A DNA stretch of 19,102 nt from contig JAJHTX010000027.1 of assembly GCA_032164295.1 (NCBI GenBank), positions 1 through 19,102 on the forward strand, in the 5' to 3' direction. The notes beneath the pieces are model-generated. The model made no database searches. It was given only the letters and a program-made list of their open reading frames with translations, and was not told the origin of the DNA. This document shows positions 7,640 through 16,502 of the stretch, in pieces; within the stretch, counting starts at the first letter, position 1; each line of letters starts with the position of its first letter. This DNA is from Inonotus obliquus (taxonomy: Eukaryota; Basidiomycota; Agaricomycetes; Hymenochaetales; Hymenochaetaceae). A program made the position numbers and the translations under genes.

Positions 7640-9450
7640 AAGTAGGAATTTAATTTTGGTTCCGATTGAACGTTTTTCAGTAGTTTTAAGACATGCAAAT
7701 CGTTTGTACACAGTTAATCAATATTAACAAAAATGTTAATTAAAATTAAACAAATTTTATGATTTAAGTGTACAAGGTGTACGGGTGAGTATTGTAATTG
7801 AGATACCCTTGTAGACTTCAGAAATTGAAGATAATTCTTTTTCATAAACTAGAACAAAACTTTTTTTTTCTACCAGTGAAACTTTTCAGGCCTAAGAAAC
7901 CTTTAAAGTATATAAAGAATAAAACAAAAGGTAAACTTTAAAGAAAGAAAGGGAAATTTTCCGCAACAGGGATTCAAATTACATTCGATTAGGTAGTTGG
8001 CAGGGTAGAAGCCTCCCAAGCCGACGATCGATAGTCAAGTTTGACAGAACTAATGACCACATTGGGATTGAAATCTCCCAAGTAGCGTTTTGCTACCAGC
8101 AGTCAAGAATATTAGTCAATGCTCGCAAGAGTGAACTAGCTAACTGAAATCCTTGGTGTGTCATCGGGGATAACGTAAAGGAAAATAATGATATTACTTT
8201 ACTATTAGTGTCGTCCAAGTACTCGTGCCAGAAGACTCGGTAAGGCGAGAGACGCAAACGTTATTCGTCTTGATCAGGCGTAAAGGGTTTGTAGGCGGCT
8301 TTAAGTATCTAAAATTAAGTTTACTATTATAATACTACTTTTGTACTATTATAATATTTAACAGAAGGTCAATTAAAGCTAGAATCTAAAAGAGGTTAAA
8401 ACAATGCTTGATAACAGGTGTACTAACCGAATACAACAAGTAGAGTGTTAAGGGCGAAGGCTTTTATCCAATAAAGATTGACGCTGAGAAACGAAGGTGA
8501 GGACAGAAAAAAGGATTAGAGACCCTTGTATCCCTCACTGTCAACGATGAATGGTAGTTACTAGGGAGAATATAAACTAGAGACGATGTTAACACGAAAA
8601 CCATTCCGCCTTGTGAGTACGACTGCAAAGTTGAAAACAAAAAAATTAGTCGGTTTCGGAGCAAACGAAGTGAAGCATGTTATTTAATGCGATAGTCCGC
8701 GTAAAACCTTACCAGTTCTTGTATAAAAACTTTAAATTTAAAGGAGTTATTTTGTTATTTTTATTGTTAAAGATAACAGGTGCTTAATACAGGTGTTGCA
8801 TGGCTGTCTTCAGTCCGTATCGTGAGGAGTGAGGTTAAATCCGTTAACGGACGCAATCCCTATTGTTAATTTGTACTTAACAATTTATGATTCTGATAAA
8901 GTTTCATTTGGGGCTAAGACAAGCCCTTATGGCCCTCATGAACTGGGCTATCGACGTGCTATAAAGATTTTCACAAAGTGACGCAAAACTTCTCTTACCT
9001 TTCTTGAAAAAGAAAGTTAGTTTTAAACTGTTTAAATCTTTTTTTATTTGATTTAAATATAAAAACTAAAGAGCATAAGGATAAGCTAATCACTAAAAAA
9101 AATCAAAATAATAAATTAATGTTACGGATTGTCGCCTGAAACTTGGTGGCATGAAGGAGGAATTTCGAGTAATCGTTGATCATTAGGCGCAACGGTGAAG
9201 CAAAAATCCGAGATGAACTAACCGTCTGTCGCTGGGAAGGAGCTTATTTTGGTGGAAAATAAAGCGAAATAATAATTTATATCTTTACTTTGTTTACTTA
9301 ATTAAAGTTATAAAGTAGAGCTGTAAAAAGTTTTATGTTTTATAATATAAAATAGTTTCAATATTAATTATTATTAAATTTATTTAATCCATTTGAGTAA
9401 CATCTCAAAAGTCATAGCAGGGTAGTTGTACTGGAAGGTGCAGCTGGATA
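7640..9450 (+). rRNA. rns: Mitochondrial small-subunit ribosomal RNA
   Basis: Landmarks in order against E. coli 16S: CCGATTGAACG with ACATGCAAATCG (7661-7702); GTACGGGTGAGTATTG (about 7777); GCCGACGATCGATAG; the 530 loop GTGCCAGAAGACTCGGTAA (8225-8243); GGCGTAAAGGGTTTGTAGGCGG; GGATTAGAGACCC (790 loop, about 8513); GCATGGCTGTCTTCAGTCCGT (about 8798) read in part; GGGCTATCGACGTGCTATAAAG; GAGTAATCGTTGATCA; the decoding strand ACCGTCTGTCGC (9221-9232); and the 3' minor domain AAGTCATAGCAGGGTAG ending near GCAGCTGGA (9449). About 1.8 kb, longer than bacterial 16S because of AT-rich expansions (for example 8995-9120 and 9250-9385). No anti-Shine-Dalgarno sequence follows the end, as is usual in fungal mitochondria. 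Ends are approximate. ORFs inside it are artefacts. Confidence 0.97.
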
Positions 9451-9809
9451 TTTTATAATTAATTTTACCCCCATTCACTAATTAAAGTAAAGTTAAATTA
9501 TAGATAATATCTTTAATAATAAAATAAAAATATAATAAAAATAAAATAAATTAAATTAGAAAAATAAAATAAAAAAAAAAATAAAATAAAAATAAAAATA
9601 AAATAAAATAAAATAAATTAAATTAGAAAAATAAAATAAAAAATAAAAAATTTTTTTTTGTTTTTACTTAATGCAAATATATTTTTTCAAAAAATATTTT
9701 ATAAATAATATAAAAATTTTATTTTCTATATTAGTTTAATTAGTATAAATTTAGTTTTGTTGTTTTTTAGCTAAAACCAAAAAGGGCAAGGTTAAATTTA
9801 AAAATTGAG
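9451..9809. other. AT-rich spacer after rns with a 67-base repeat
   Basis: No gene seen. The stretch from about 9500 to 9660 is nearly pure AAAAT/AAATAAA low-complexity sequence. A unit containing TTAAATTAGAAAAATAAAAT appears at 9551 and again at 9618, a period of 67 bases. Confidence 0.7.
9546..9650 (+). repeat. Low-complexity A-rich direct repeat, 67-base period
   Basis: The block TAAATTAAATTAGAAAAATA is present twice, 67 bases apart, surrounded by AAAAT tandem runs, and ends in a T10 run at about 9650-9659. It probably arose by slippage. Confidence 0.7.
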
Positions 9810-9880
9810 GGGGAGTTAGCTGAGTGGTTTAGCGATAAATTTACACTTTATTGACAGAGTTTCGATTACTCTACTCCCTA
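9810..9880 (+). tRNA. trnV: tRNA-Val (anticodon UAC)
   Basis: Acceptor GGGGAGT/ACTCCCT (7 pairs including G-U at the end), U8-A9, a 3-pair D-stem GCT/AGC, anticodon stem ATAAA/TTTAT around the loop TTTACAC, T-arm AGAGT-TTCGATT-ACTCT, discriminator A. First tRNA after rns on the same strand. Confidence 0.93.
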
Positions 9881-10212
9881 TTTTAAAATAAAACATATTC
9901 AATATAGTACTAGGTAATATAAAAATTAAACTATAAATAGTTATTATATATTGTTAAGTTATATTTTCACTGAAATACCTTTTTTAATTTTAACTTCAAA
10001 TATATAAATTATATTATTAAGTTAAAATCTTTGATTGTTAATTTTTCTTTTTATCTAAAAAAAGAAGGTTTAACTTTAATAAAAGCTACAGAATAGCTAA
10101 TTAATAGGCTATTTTAAAAAGAATTAAAATATACAAAATAGCTTATTTAGTAAAGAAGCAAAAAATATTATTATAATAATTTATATTGTTATTAAATTTT
10201 ATTTTAAATATA

Positions 10213-10296
10213 ACGAGTATGCCGAAATGGTAGCCGGGTGAATTTTAGGTATTCATGATTTATTTGATTGTAAGAGTTCAAGTCTCTTTACTCGTA
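10213..10296 (+). tRNA. trnL: tRNA-Leu (anticodon UAG)
   Basis: Acceptor ACGAGTA/TACTCGT, D-stem CCG/CGG, anticodon stem TGAAT/ATTCA around TTTAGGT, long class II variable arm, T-arm AAGAG-TTCAAGT-CTCTT, discriminator A. Reads CUN codons. Its T-arm is identical to that of the tRNA-Leu(UAA) at 15056. Confidence 0.95.
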
Positions 10297-10713
10297 AAAT
10301 ACCAAGTATAAAGTGTACAAAAAATAAAATTCTTTTGTTAATCTTATTTTTTTCCTTTTTGTACTGATTTGAAATCTATTTTCCTATTCTACGTTATTAG
10401 AGGTGTTTTGTTATTAAAATTTAATGCCTTTGAAATTCAAAAGGCTTAAATCCTCTTTTTTTTACTACACTGAAAATAGTTATAAGTTTTTTTATAAGCA
10501 AAAATAAAAAATTTTTTACTGTATTAAGTTTTGTAGCTTTTTCATTTTACTCTACGGTCTTAGTAAGGTAAATTATACAAATATATTACAGAGACCCTTT
10601 TTATTAGCTAATAAAATAAAATAAAATAAAATTAAATTAAAAATTAAAAATTTAAATTTTTTTTATAAAATTAATTTAAGATAAAATTTTATAAGTATTT
10701 TAAATTAAATTAT
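10297..10713. other. Intergenic spacer
   Basis: No ORF or RNA recognised. It includes TAAAA low-complexity sequence around 10610-10680. Confidence 0.6.
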
Positions 10714-10786
10714 ACATCTTTAGCTGAATTGGTACAGCGTTTGCCATCGAAGCAACTGTTTATTGGTTCGACTCCAATAAGATGTT
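10714..10786 (+). tRNA. trnR: Probable tRNA-Arg (anticodon UCG), with unusual loop
   Basis: Acceptor ACATCTT/AAGATGT, U8-A9, D-stem GCTG/CAGC with loop AATTGGTA, T-arm ATTGG-TTCGACT-CCAAT: a clear cloverleaf. Anticodon stem TTGC/GCAA (fifth pair T-C) encloses CATCGAA, giving anticodon UCG if the loop is standard. Odd: position 33 would be A rather than the near-universal U, and the discriminator is U. A second tRNA-Arg (UCU) sits at 17540, so a CGN-reading tRNA-Arg would complete the pair. The tRNA call is firm; the identity is less so. Confidence 0.72.
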
Positions 10787-10855
10787 TAGCTTTATTTATA
10801 TTCAAACAATTTTTACAAAAGTATAAAATTTAAATGATTTTGTGTTATCTTTTTA

Positions 10856-10929
10856 AAGAGCGTAGTATTAATTGGTTAGTATGGCGATCTCCAAAATCAT
10901 CGGTAGGTGTTCAAGTCACCTCGCTCTTG
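10856..10929 (+). tRNA. trnW: tRNA-Trp (anticodon CCA)
   Basis: Acceptor AAGAGCG/CGCTCTT, D-stem GTAT/GTAT (with G-U pairs), anticodon stem GCGAT/ATCAT (one C-A mismatch) around CTCCAAA, T-arm AGGTG-TTCAAGT-CACCT. Anticodon CCA reads UGG. Known: fungal mitochondria that read UGA as Trp usually carry UCA here, so this matters for how in-frame TGA codons in the window are read. Confidence 0.92.
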
Positions 10930-11561
10930 TAAAGTTTAATTTTTTTAGAAGTCTCAAGAGTCGAAAATCAACTTTTTTTTTTAATTCTAAAAACTAAACA
11001 ACTAAACTAAAAAAAAAAAATAAAAATTTTATCTACACTCTAGGATATAAAATTTAAATAGTAAGCAGGTCCTGAGTATTCAAATCAATATGTAGTCGAC
11101 CTTAAACTACTCTGTCTAAACTTGTAAAATAGTCTTTCGCAACTAATAATAGCCTTCTGTTTCTTTTGGTTTTTAATTGAAAGAATTAATCCAAAAATTT
11201 AAGAAGTTAATAAAACTTTATTAAAGCTAGTACTCCCTTTCTTTTGTTAGATGTAAACAAACATTGCATTAACACTACCAAAATAAAAAATTTTAGTAAG
11301 AAAAAAAGGTAAGTATAGATAGTACAACTCAATATTTATTTAAAATTTCTTTTTTTTTGTTATATTGATTATAATTTTTGTAATTTAAAAAATAAGAATA
11401 AGAGAAAGTAAGTTAAATAAAGTTAATTATTTTAATTATTAGATTGAGTTAGCCTTAACAATTTTTTGTAAAAAGAATTGGAATAGTTTATACAAACTAT
11501 TTGGGTTGGTTAAACATTCGGCACGTATAATTCGCCAAAAATTTTATATATTAATCTCAAG
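10930..11561. other. Spacer and probable 5' leader of rps3
   Basis: No ORF or structured RNA recognised. AT-rich with A9-A10 and T8-T9 runs. I searched for mitochondrial RNase P RNA signatures here and saw none. Confidence 0.55.
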
Positions 11562-13148
11562 GTGACAGAAAATAAAATAAGTAATAATTCAAATTCTATT
11601 AATATAAATCCAGCTATTAATTCTTCAATTGGTATCGAAAAAGCAAATATTTTTAACACTTTTGATAGAGAAAATATTGCACAAAATTTAAAAAATAATA
11701 TAGATAATTTAAAAACAAAATCTTTAGATTTAAAATTTGTTTCGTTAAATAAGGATTCTATTAAAAATTCTATTTTAAATAAAAATTATGCGAAATCTGA
11801 ACTTAACACAAACTTAAATCAAGAAGTAAGTGAGTCTTCGAATAATAATAATAGTGAATTAACAATTTCAAGTTTAATTAAAGGTTCAAACCGAAAACTT
11901 GAAGTTTGTAAATTAGACAATTTAAATTATATAAATATTTCAGATAAAAATTCCAAAGTTTCAAACATGGTTGAATCTAATATTAAATATGCATCTAATC
12001 CTAAATTGGAAAATACAGGCTTATTTATGTCTTTAAATTCAACAAAAGATTTTTATCCTTGCTTAATCAACGCCTTAAACTTTCTAACAAAAAATAAAGG
12101 TAAAGAACTAAAATCTTCAAACCAAAATTTAGAAACAGATTTAATAAATGAAAATAACAATAATAAAGAAATCTCATATAAAATTCGATATTTTTTAAAC
12201 TTAATAACAAAATATGATTTTAATTTATCTACTAGTTACTTTGATTTTTTTCTTTTTAAAAAAAGTAATAAATACTTGTTTAAATTGGAAAAAGCAGCAG
12301 AATTATTAAAATTAGCTTTTTTAGCTAAAGGTTGTTTAATAAGTAAACCTATATTTAATATTGTTTACCCTCAAATTAGTATTCTTGAAGAAGAAAATGA
12401 AATAAATTTATCTGAGTCTAAAAATAAAAGTTTAAATAAACCTAGAATTATTATCCATTTATTTTATTATATTAAAACTAATAGAATACTAGATGAATTT
12501 CATCCTTCTGTAAGGGAATCTTCTAATTTTGCTGCTGAATCTAATAATTTTAGTGTTTATAATGATAAATTTAATAATTTAAACTCTATAGATTTAAAAG
12601 TAAATTTAACTGACTCGTTTTCAGATAGAGGTTCAAATAATAATAATATTACAACCATTTATAGTGATAAATTTACATATCTTTGTGATTATTTGGCTAA
12701 ATTATTTAATACTGAAGTCGAATTAGAATTAGTAAGATTATATAGACCATATCAAGATAGTAATATTTTAGTGCAATATTTAAACAGTCTAAGTTATAAT
12801 AGAAAATTCATTAGAATTGTTTCTAGACTTTTTAAAAAAATTAAAATATTTAAAAGAAAAAATTTTATTAAGGTGTCTTCTTTACAAGAACATAAAAATA
12901 TAAATGCTTTATATACAAAAATATTGAATGAACCAGTAGCTTACCCTTCTGGTATTTCAGGTGTTAATATTAAATTAGCAGGTAGACCCTTTAAAGAAAG
13001 AATAATACCTAGATTTACGGTAAAACGAGCTCAAAGAGGAAACTTTGATAGATTAAATGTAAAAATGATAGAAAGATCAATGTTTACAGATAAAACTAAA
13101 AAAGGAGCATTTAATTTTACAGTAAGATTAAGTCAAATATTTAGATAA
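11562..13148 (+). CDS. rps3: Mitochondrial ribosomal protein S3 (Rps3/Var1-like)
   Basis: Role: small-subunit ribosomal protein at the mRNA entry side, encoded in fungal mitochondria. Seen: 528 codons to TAA. The C-terminal part carries the family signature: GISGVNIKLAGRPFKERIIP (about residues 463-482), then RFTVKRAQRGNF and a basic end KTKKGAFNFTVRLSQIFR. Further upstream are LLKLAFLAKGCLISKPIFN and the strand IIIHLFYY, also typical. Residues 1 to about 170 are a long Asn/Ser/Lys/Leu-rich region, as in expanded fungal Rps3 and yeast Var1. Start: GTG at 11562; the frame is open back to 11514 but has no ATG, so another non-ATG start cannot be excluded. No Trp codon in 528. Same strand as rns and the tRNAs around it. 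Confidence 0.93.
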   Translation: MTENKISNNSNSININPAINSSIGIEKANIFNTFDRENIAQNLKNNIDNLKTKSLDLKFVSLNKDSIKNSILNKNYAKSELNTNLNQEVSESSNNNNSELTISSLIKGSNRKLEVCKLDNLNYINISDKNSKVSNMVESNIKYASNPKLENTGLFMSLNSTKDFYPCLINALNFLTKNKGKELKSSNQNLETDLINENNNNKEISYKIRYFLNLITKYDFNLSTSYFDFFLFKKSNKYLFKLEKAAELLKLAFLAKGCLISKPIFNIVYPQISILEEENEINLSESKNKSLNKPRIIIHLFYYIKTNRILDEFHPSVRESSNFAAESNNFSVYNDKFNNLNSIDLKVNLTDSFSDRGSNNNNITTIYSDKFTYLCDYLAKLFNTEVELELVRLYRPYQDSNILVQYLNSLSYNRKFIRIVSRLFKKIKIFKRKNFIKVSSLQEHKNINALYTKILNEPVAYPSGISGVNIKLAGRPFKERIIPRFTVKRAQRGNFDRLNVKMIERSMFTDKTKKGAFNFTVRLSQIFR

Positions 13149-13545
13149 AACCTAAACAAATATAAACAAATAAGACAAATTTGTTTGTAAGTTTGTGAAG
13201 TTTAACTTAAAATTAGCTTAACTATTACCCCTTCAAGTATATCTGAATCACAGAAATACTTAACAATATTATATTGCCCTTTATGAGTTAAACAAAAAAA
13301 AATAAATAAAATAAATTTTTTTTTAATCGTTTCTCGCTAAATCAAGGAATATTTCAAAAAAAGTAACAGTATTTTTTATTAATGTTTTTTTGCTATTTGT
13401 TTTTTGAATAACTTTTGTTATTATTTTGATAATCTCGATATTTTGAATTATATTTATTTATATTATTATTAAAATTATTACTTGTATTACATTTGTTACT
13501 TGTTGTTATTACATTTAACTACTAAAATTTTTATAAGCATAAACC
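13149..13545. other. Spacer after rps3
   Basis: AT-rich, no gene recognised; T8 and A8 runs around 13295-13325 and repeated TATTATTA text at 13450-13520. Confidence 0.55.
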
Positions 13546-14487
13546 TTGAAAACAAGAAATTTTGTCGTAAAATATATACTTCCTGTTTCTTTAGCGGAAA
13601 GGAGTACAGACCAGTGGATTAGGTATCAAATTAGTAAAGAAAATCTTACTTTGTTGGAACAAAGATCTCTCAGAGAAGTAGGGTTGAATAAGAAAATTCG
13701 AGCTAAAATGAAGAGCTAAATCAAATGATTGAATCATTTAGAGATCATCTAGTGAATGCGGCCCCTCGTTTTCAAGCAGTAGCAAACTCTCGTTATAAAG
13801 CAGATGCGAAACAGGCTGAGTTTATAGTTGCCTAACAAGAATTAGATCAACCAATTTTAAATGAAACTGAACAAGCTAAACTAAAAATATTAGTAGACTA
13901 TAGACTAGAAGAAGCTATCAGAGCTGTAAGAAAAAACAATCAAGAATTGATAAGTATTAAATATTAAAAACACAACAATATTTAAGGGTAAAGCTAAAAA
14001 TAGTTTAAGTAAAGCCTCAAGTAATAAAGGTGGGATTATTTTTATTACTTCAGCCTCTGAAACTACAGGGAATGTTGTAGATACTACTTCTAATACAATA
14101 AATACGACTTTAAATGCAGTGGAAACTACTTCTAATATAGTAAATTTACCTGAAATGAAAAAAAGTAATTTATTTGGTTATTTATCTGAAATGAAAGAAA
14201 GCATAGAAAGTTTTTTAGCTACTTTAAGTACAGAACAATTAGGTAGTATTAGTAACTTAATGGGTTTAGTTAAGATATTTGGAGGTATGTTAAGTATAAC
14301 TACTATTTTATTTAGTCAATATTTTATTGACAGCTTTAAACTTGAAGAAAGATTTCCTAAACTAGCTAAATATTTAAAATTCAGACAAACTATAGATAAA
14401 TATTATTTAATCTTTAATTTCGTTCTTATTTATTTGATTTTAATTTTATATGTTGCGCTTAATGTATTTATGTTTTATACTGCATAA
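13546..14487 (+). pseudogene. Broken ~314-codon gene for an unknown protein with a C-terminal membrane segment
   Basis: Seen: three consecutive pieces read as one protein. Piece 1, 13546-13719, ends in TAA (SLAERSTDQWIRYQ, LLEQRSLREVGLNKKIRAKM). Piece 2 is in another frame from about 13713 (ATG 13725; MIESFRDHLVNAAPRFQAV), crosses a TAA at 13833-13835 and runs to TAA 13965-13967 (KLKILVDYRLEEAIRAVRKN). Piece 3 is in the frame of piece 1, open from 13954 to TAA 14485-14487, with Thr/Ser/Asn repeats (VVDTTSNTIN, AVETTSNIVN), then LFGYLSEMKESIES and a hydrophobic end after KLAKYLKFRQTIDKYY. Only the last part (GTG 14119, 122 aa) is a clean ORF with a start. Inference: one old gene with two frameshifts and one stop; size and layout resemble the orf290/orf296 class. 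Family not recognised. Lies between rps3 and trnL(UAA). Confidence 0.7.
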
Positions 14488-15055
14488 TATAAAAAGTTGT
14501 AAAGATTTTAAAACCAATCTAATGCAGTTTAACTCAGCAGGTAAAGTTATTTAGCTTAAAATAATTATTATTGGTTCGATTCCAATTACTACTAACAATT
14601 TAATTAGGAAAAAACAGAAAACTTTTTTTAAATATAAAAATTTAGTAGTTACTTCTACTAGTTGTATTTGAGCTTAAGCGAAATCAGCTTAAAATTTACA
14701 ACTACAAAGTTTGGCTGTTTCAAATTTAATCTAAGATATTTCTATAAAAGCTTAAGATTAGTTGATAAAATCTAATTTATTAGAACTACTGTAAACTAAC
14801 AAAAACAAAAAGGAGGTAATATTAGCTTTGTCTTCTAAGAGTAAAATTAAAAACATAAGAGTTAATAATTTTATAGGCAAATATAATTTATCTTATTGTT
14901 TTTTTTGTTTTAGAAAAATTTGATATTTTTTATTGGATTTTATTTATGATATATATTATTTAGATAAAAAATAAAAATTAATTAAGAGTAAGGTAGACTA
15001 GTAAATTTTTAAACTTTAAAATTTTATTTTTTAAAAGAAAGACGATGAAAATAAA
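14488..15055. other. Spacer with tRNA-like relic and small inverted repeats
   Basis: No ORF recognised. Contains the tRNA-like sequence at 14522-14594 and an imperfect hairpin TAATCTAAG ... CTTAAGATTA at about 14729-14762. Confidence 0.5.
14522..14594 (+). other. Second tRNA-like sequence, less decayed
   Basis: Seen: a perfect T-arm ATTGG-TTCGATT-CCAAT, a D-arm AACT/AGTT with loop CAGCAGGTAA, and the shared TTAGCTTAAAA in the anticodon position. The anticodon stem is weak and the acceptor pairs at only about 4 of 7 positions. It aligns along its length with 2075-2147. It could be a tRNA gene damaged by insertion or a tRNA pseudogene. Confidence 0.45.
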
Positions 15056-15138
15056 ACGAACATGTTGAAATGGTAAACAATCTCCTCTTAAGCAGGAGTG
15101 GAAGTAATTCCTTAAGAGTTCAAGTCTCTTTGTTCGTA
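15056..15138 (+). tRNA. trnL: tRNA-Leu (anticodon UAA)
   Basis: Acceptor ACGAACA/TGTTCGT, anticodon stem CTCCT/AGGAG around CTTAAGC, long class II variable arm, T-arm AAGAG-TTCAAGT-CTCTT, discriminator A. Reads UUR codons, by far the commonest Leu codons in this AT-rich DNA. Confidence 0.95.
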
Positions 15139-15624
15139 AGCGTGTAACAAAAATAGTGTACTTGTAAAATAAGGTAAAAAAGTAAAGTTATTTCTTTTGA
15201 ACCCTATTTCATATTGTTTGCTTTTTGTTTTTTTCTTGTTAAGTGTTACACAACATATTCACTAAAAATAACTAGAATTATCTCATCTTGTAATAGTATT
15301 TAAAAACTGAGAAGTTTTCTATTGTTTTATAATTTTTATTTTATTTTTGCTCTTTTTTTGAACTTTAGGGTATATTGTTTACTCTGTAATTTTAGATTAA
15401 GATCAAAAACGCATTAAAGTTAAGATGCTATAAATAGTAATAAGTTAAAACAGCAAATTAGAAAATTAAAAAGGTTTTAATACTTTCTTGTTTATATTTT
15501 GAGAAAATTTAATCTAATTTATCGAAATGCTTATACAAAAGCAAGGAAGGTAAATAAGCTTTAAATTATAAACAGAGATAGCTCTTTCATATAAAGAAGA
15601 GTTTTTATAAAAAATTAAAAAATT
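15139..15624. other. Spacer and 5' leader of atp8
   Basis: No ORF or RNA recognised. AT-rich. Confidence 0.55.
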
Positions 15625-15777
15625 ATGCCACAATTAATACCATTTTTTTACATTAATCAATTATCTTTTTCATTTTTAACTTTATTAATATTAATTTATC
15701 TTTTTTCTAAATATATTTTACCTTTATTTACTTTTCAACAAGTAGTTAGAATGTATATTACTAAATTAAGTAATTAA
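15625..15777 (+). CDS. atp8: ATP synthase F0 subunit 8
   Basis: Role: small membrane subunit of the peripheral stalk and membrane part of mitochondrial F1F0 ATP synthase. Seen: ATG to TAA, 50 aa. It starts with the family signature [17 protein letters not shown], then one hydrophobic span, then SKYILPLF and a basic tail ending RMYITKLSN. Fungal Atp8 is usually 48-53 aa, so the gene is full length. No Trp. Same strand as rps3 and the tRNA arrays. The first ATG is the only sensible start. Confidence 0.96.
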   Translation: MPQLIPFFYINQLSFSFLTLLILIYLFSKYILPLFTFQQVVRMYITKLSN

Positions 15778-16047
15778 AAAAATTAATTTTTTTTTCGATT
15801 TTAGCTTATATTTAAATAGTAAAATTTTTATTTCTAATTAAACTTATATATATAAGAGTATATTAATATATACTTAATATTCTAATCTCAAATAGTTTAA
15901 CTTGATTTAAATTGTATTAATTTGAATTAACTATTTAAATATAAAAGCTTAATTAGTATTAGTATATAACTCAGACGTTTGGAATTTTTAACATGAGTAT
16001 AAAAAAATAAATAACCTCTTTATGATCTTTACTTTTTTTAAAACAAT
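15778..16047. other. Spacer between atp8 and the dpo-like ORF
   Basis: No gene seen; contains TATATATAAGAGTATATTAATATATACTT text with a small inverted repeat around 15846-15877. Confidence 0.5.
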
Positions 16048-16380
16048 ATGCTTACACGTAAATACATTCTACCCGCTGATTTAACTAAAACTCGGTTAAA
16101 AAAATATGTAGCCAGATTCTTTAAGAAAACTAGTTTTAACTCTAACTACTTAAATCTTTATATTATTGTTAAAGGAAATAATAATATTTTTTTAGGTAAT
16201 AGAGTTATAATTAATATTAAACATAAAAAAGAAGTCCTTAGTTACTTAGAACATATTAGTGAACATTTATTATATAATAAATATACACCTAAAGCTAAGG
16301 ATATTCTTTACATTTATTATATTGAAACAAATAAAGAATCTTATGTTAAATACATAGAAAAAATCTCTGAAATAAAATAA
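16048..16380 (+). CDS. 110-aa ORF resembling the N-terminus of the plasmid dpo
   Basis: Seen: ATG to TAA, intact, 110 aa, basic (RKYILPADLTKTRLKKYVARF). Its middle and end match the pattern of the dpo copy A N-terminus: NRVIINIKHKKEVLSYL against REVLINRKEKEEIKTLI, and DILYIYYIETNKESYVKY against KLIIFYTESDTKNYISY, in the same order and spacing. No exonuclease motifs follow. Inference: N-terminal fragment of a third, diverged plasmid polymerase, on the opposite strand to copies A and B. It may be an inert remnant, though the frame is clean. Without a profile search the link is moderate. Confidence 0.55.
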   Translation: MLTRKYILPADLTKTRLKKYVARFFKKTSFNSNYLNLYIIVKGNNNIFLGNRVIINIKHKKEVLSYLEHISEHLLYNKYTPKAKDILYIYYIETNKESYVKYIEKISEIK

Positions 16381-16502
16381 ATTGGAGATTTCTCTTAACC
16401 CCTTTAGTTTTTATAAATTTTATTTTCTATTTTATTTAAAAGATTTTAAAATTTAACCCTATTTAGTTGTGTTTTTATTTATTTTTAATATTTGATTCAC
16501 AA

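Noticed and set aside
8464..8664. 66-aa minus-strand ORF
   Set aside because: Lies wholly inside the conserved core of rns, antisense to it.
9500..9660. CRISPR-like or satellite array in A-rich repeats
   Set aside because: Simple AAAAT slippage with only two longer units; no unique spacers.
10930..11561. Possible mitochondrial RNase P RNA
   Set aside because: None of the conserved P4-region motifs is visible here or in the other spacers.
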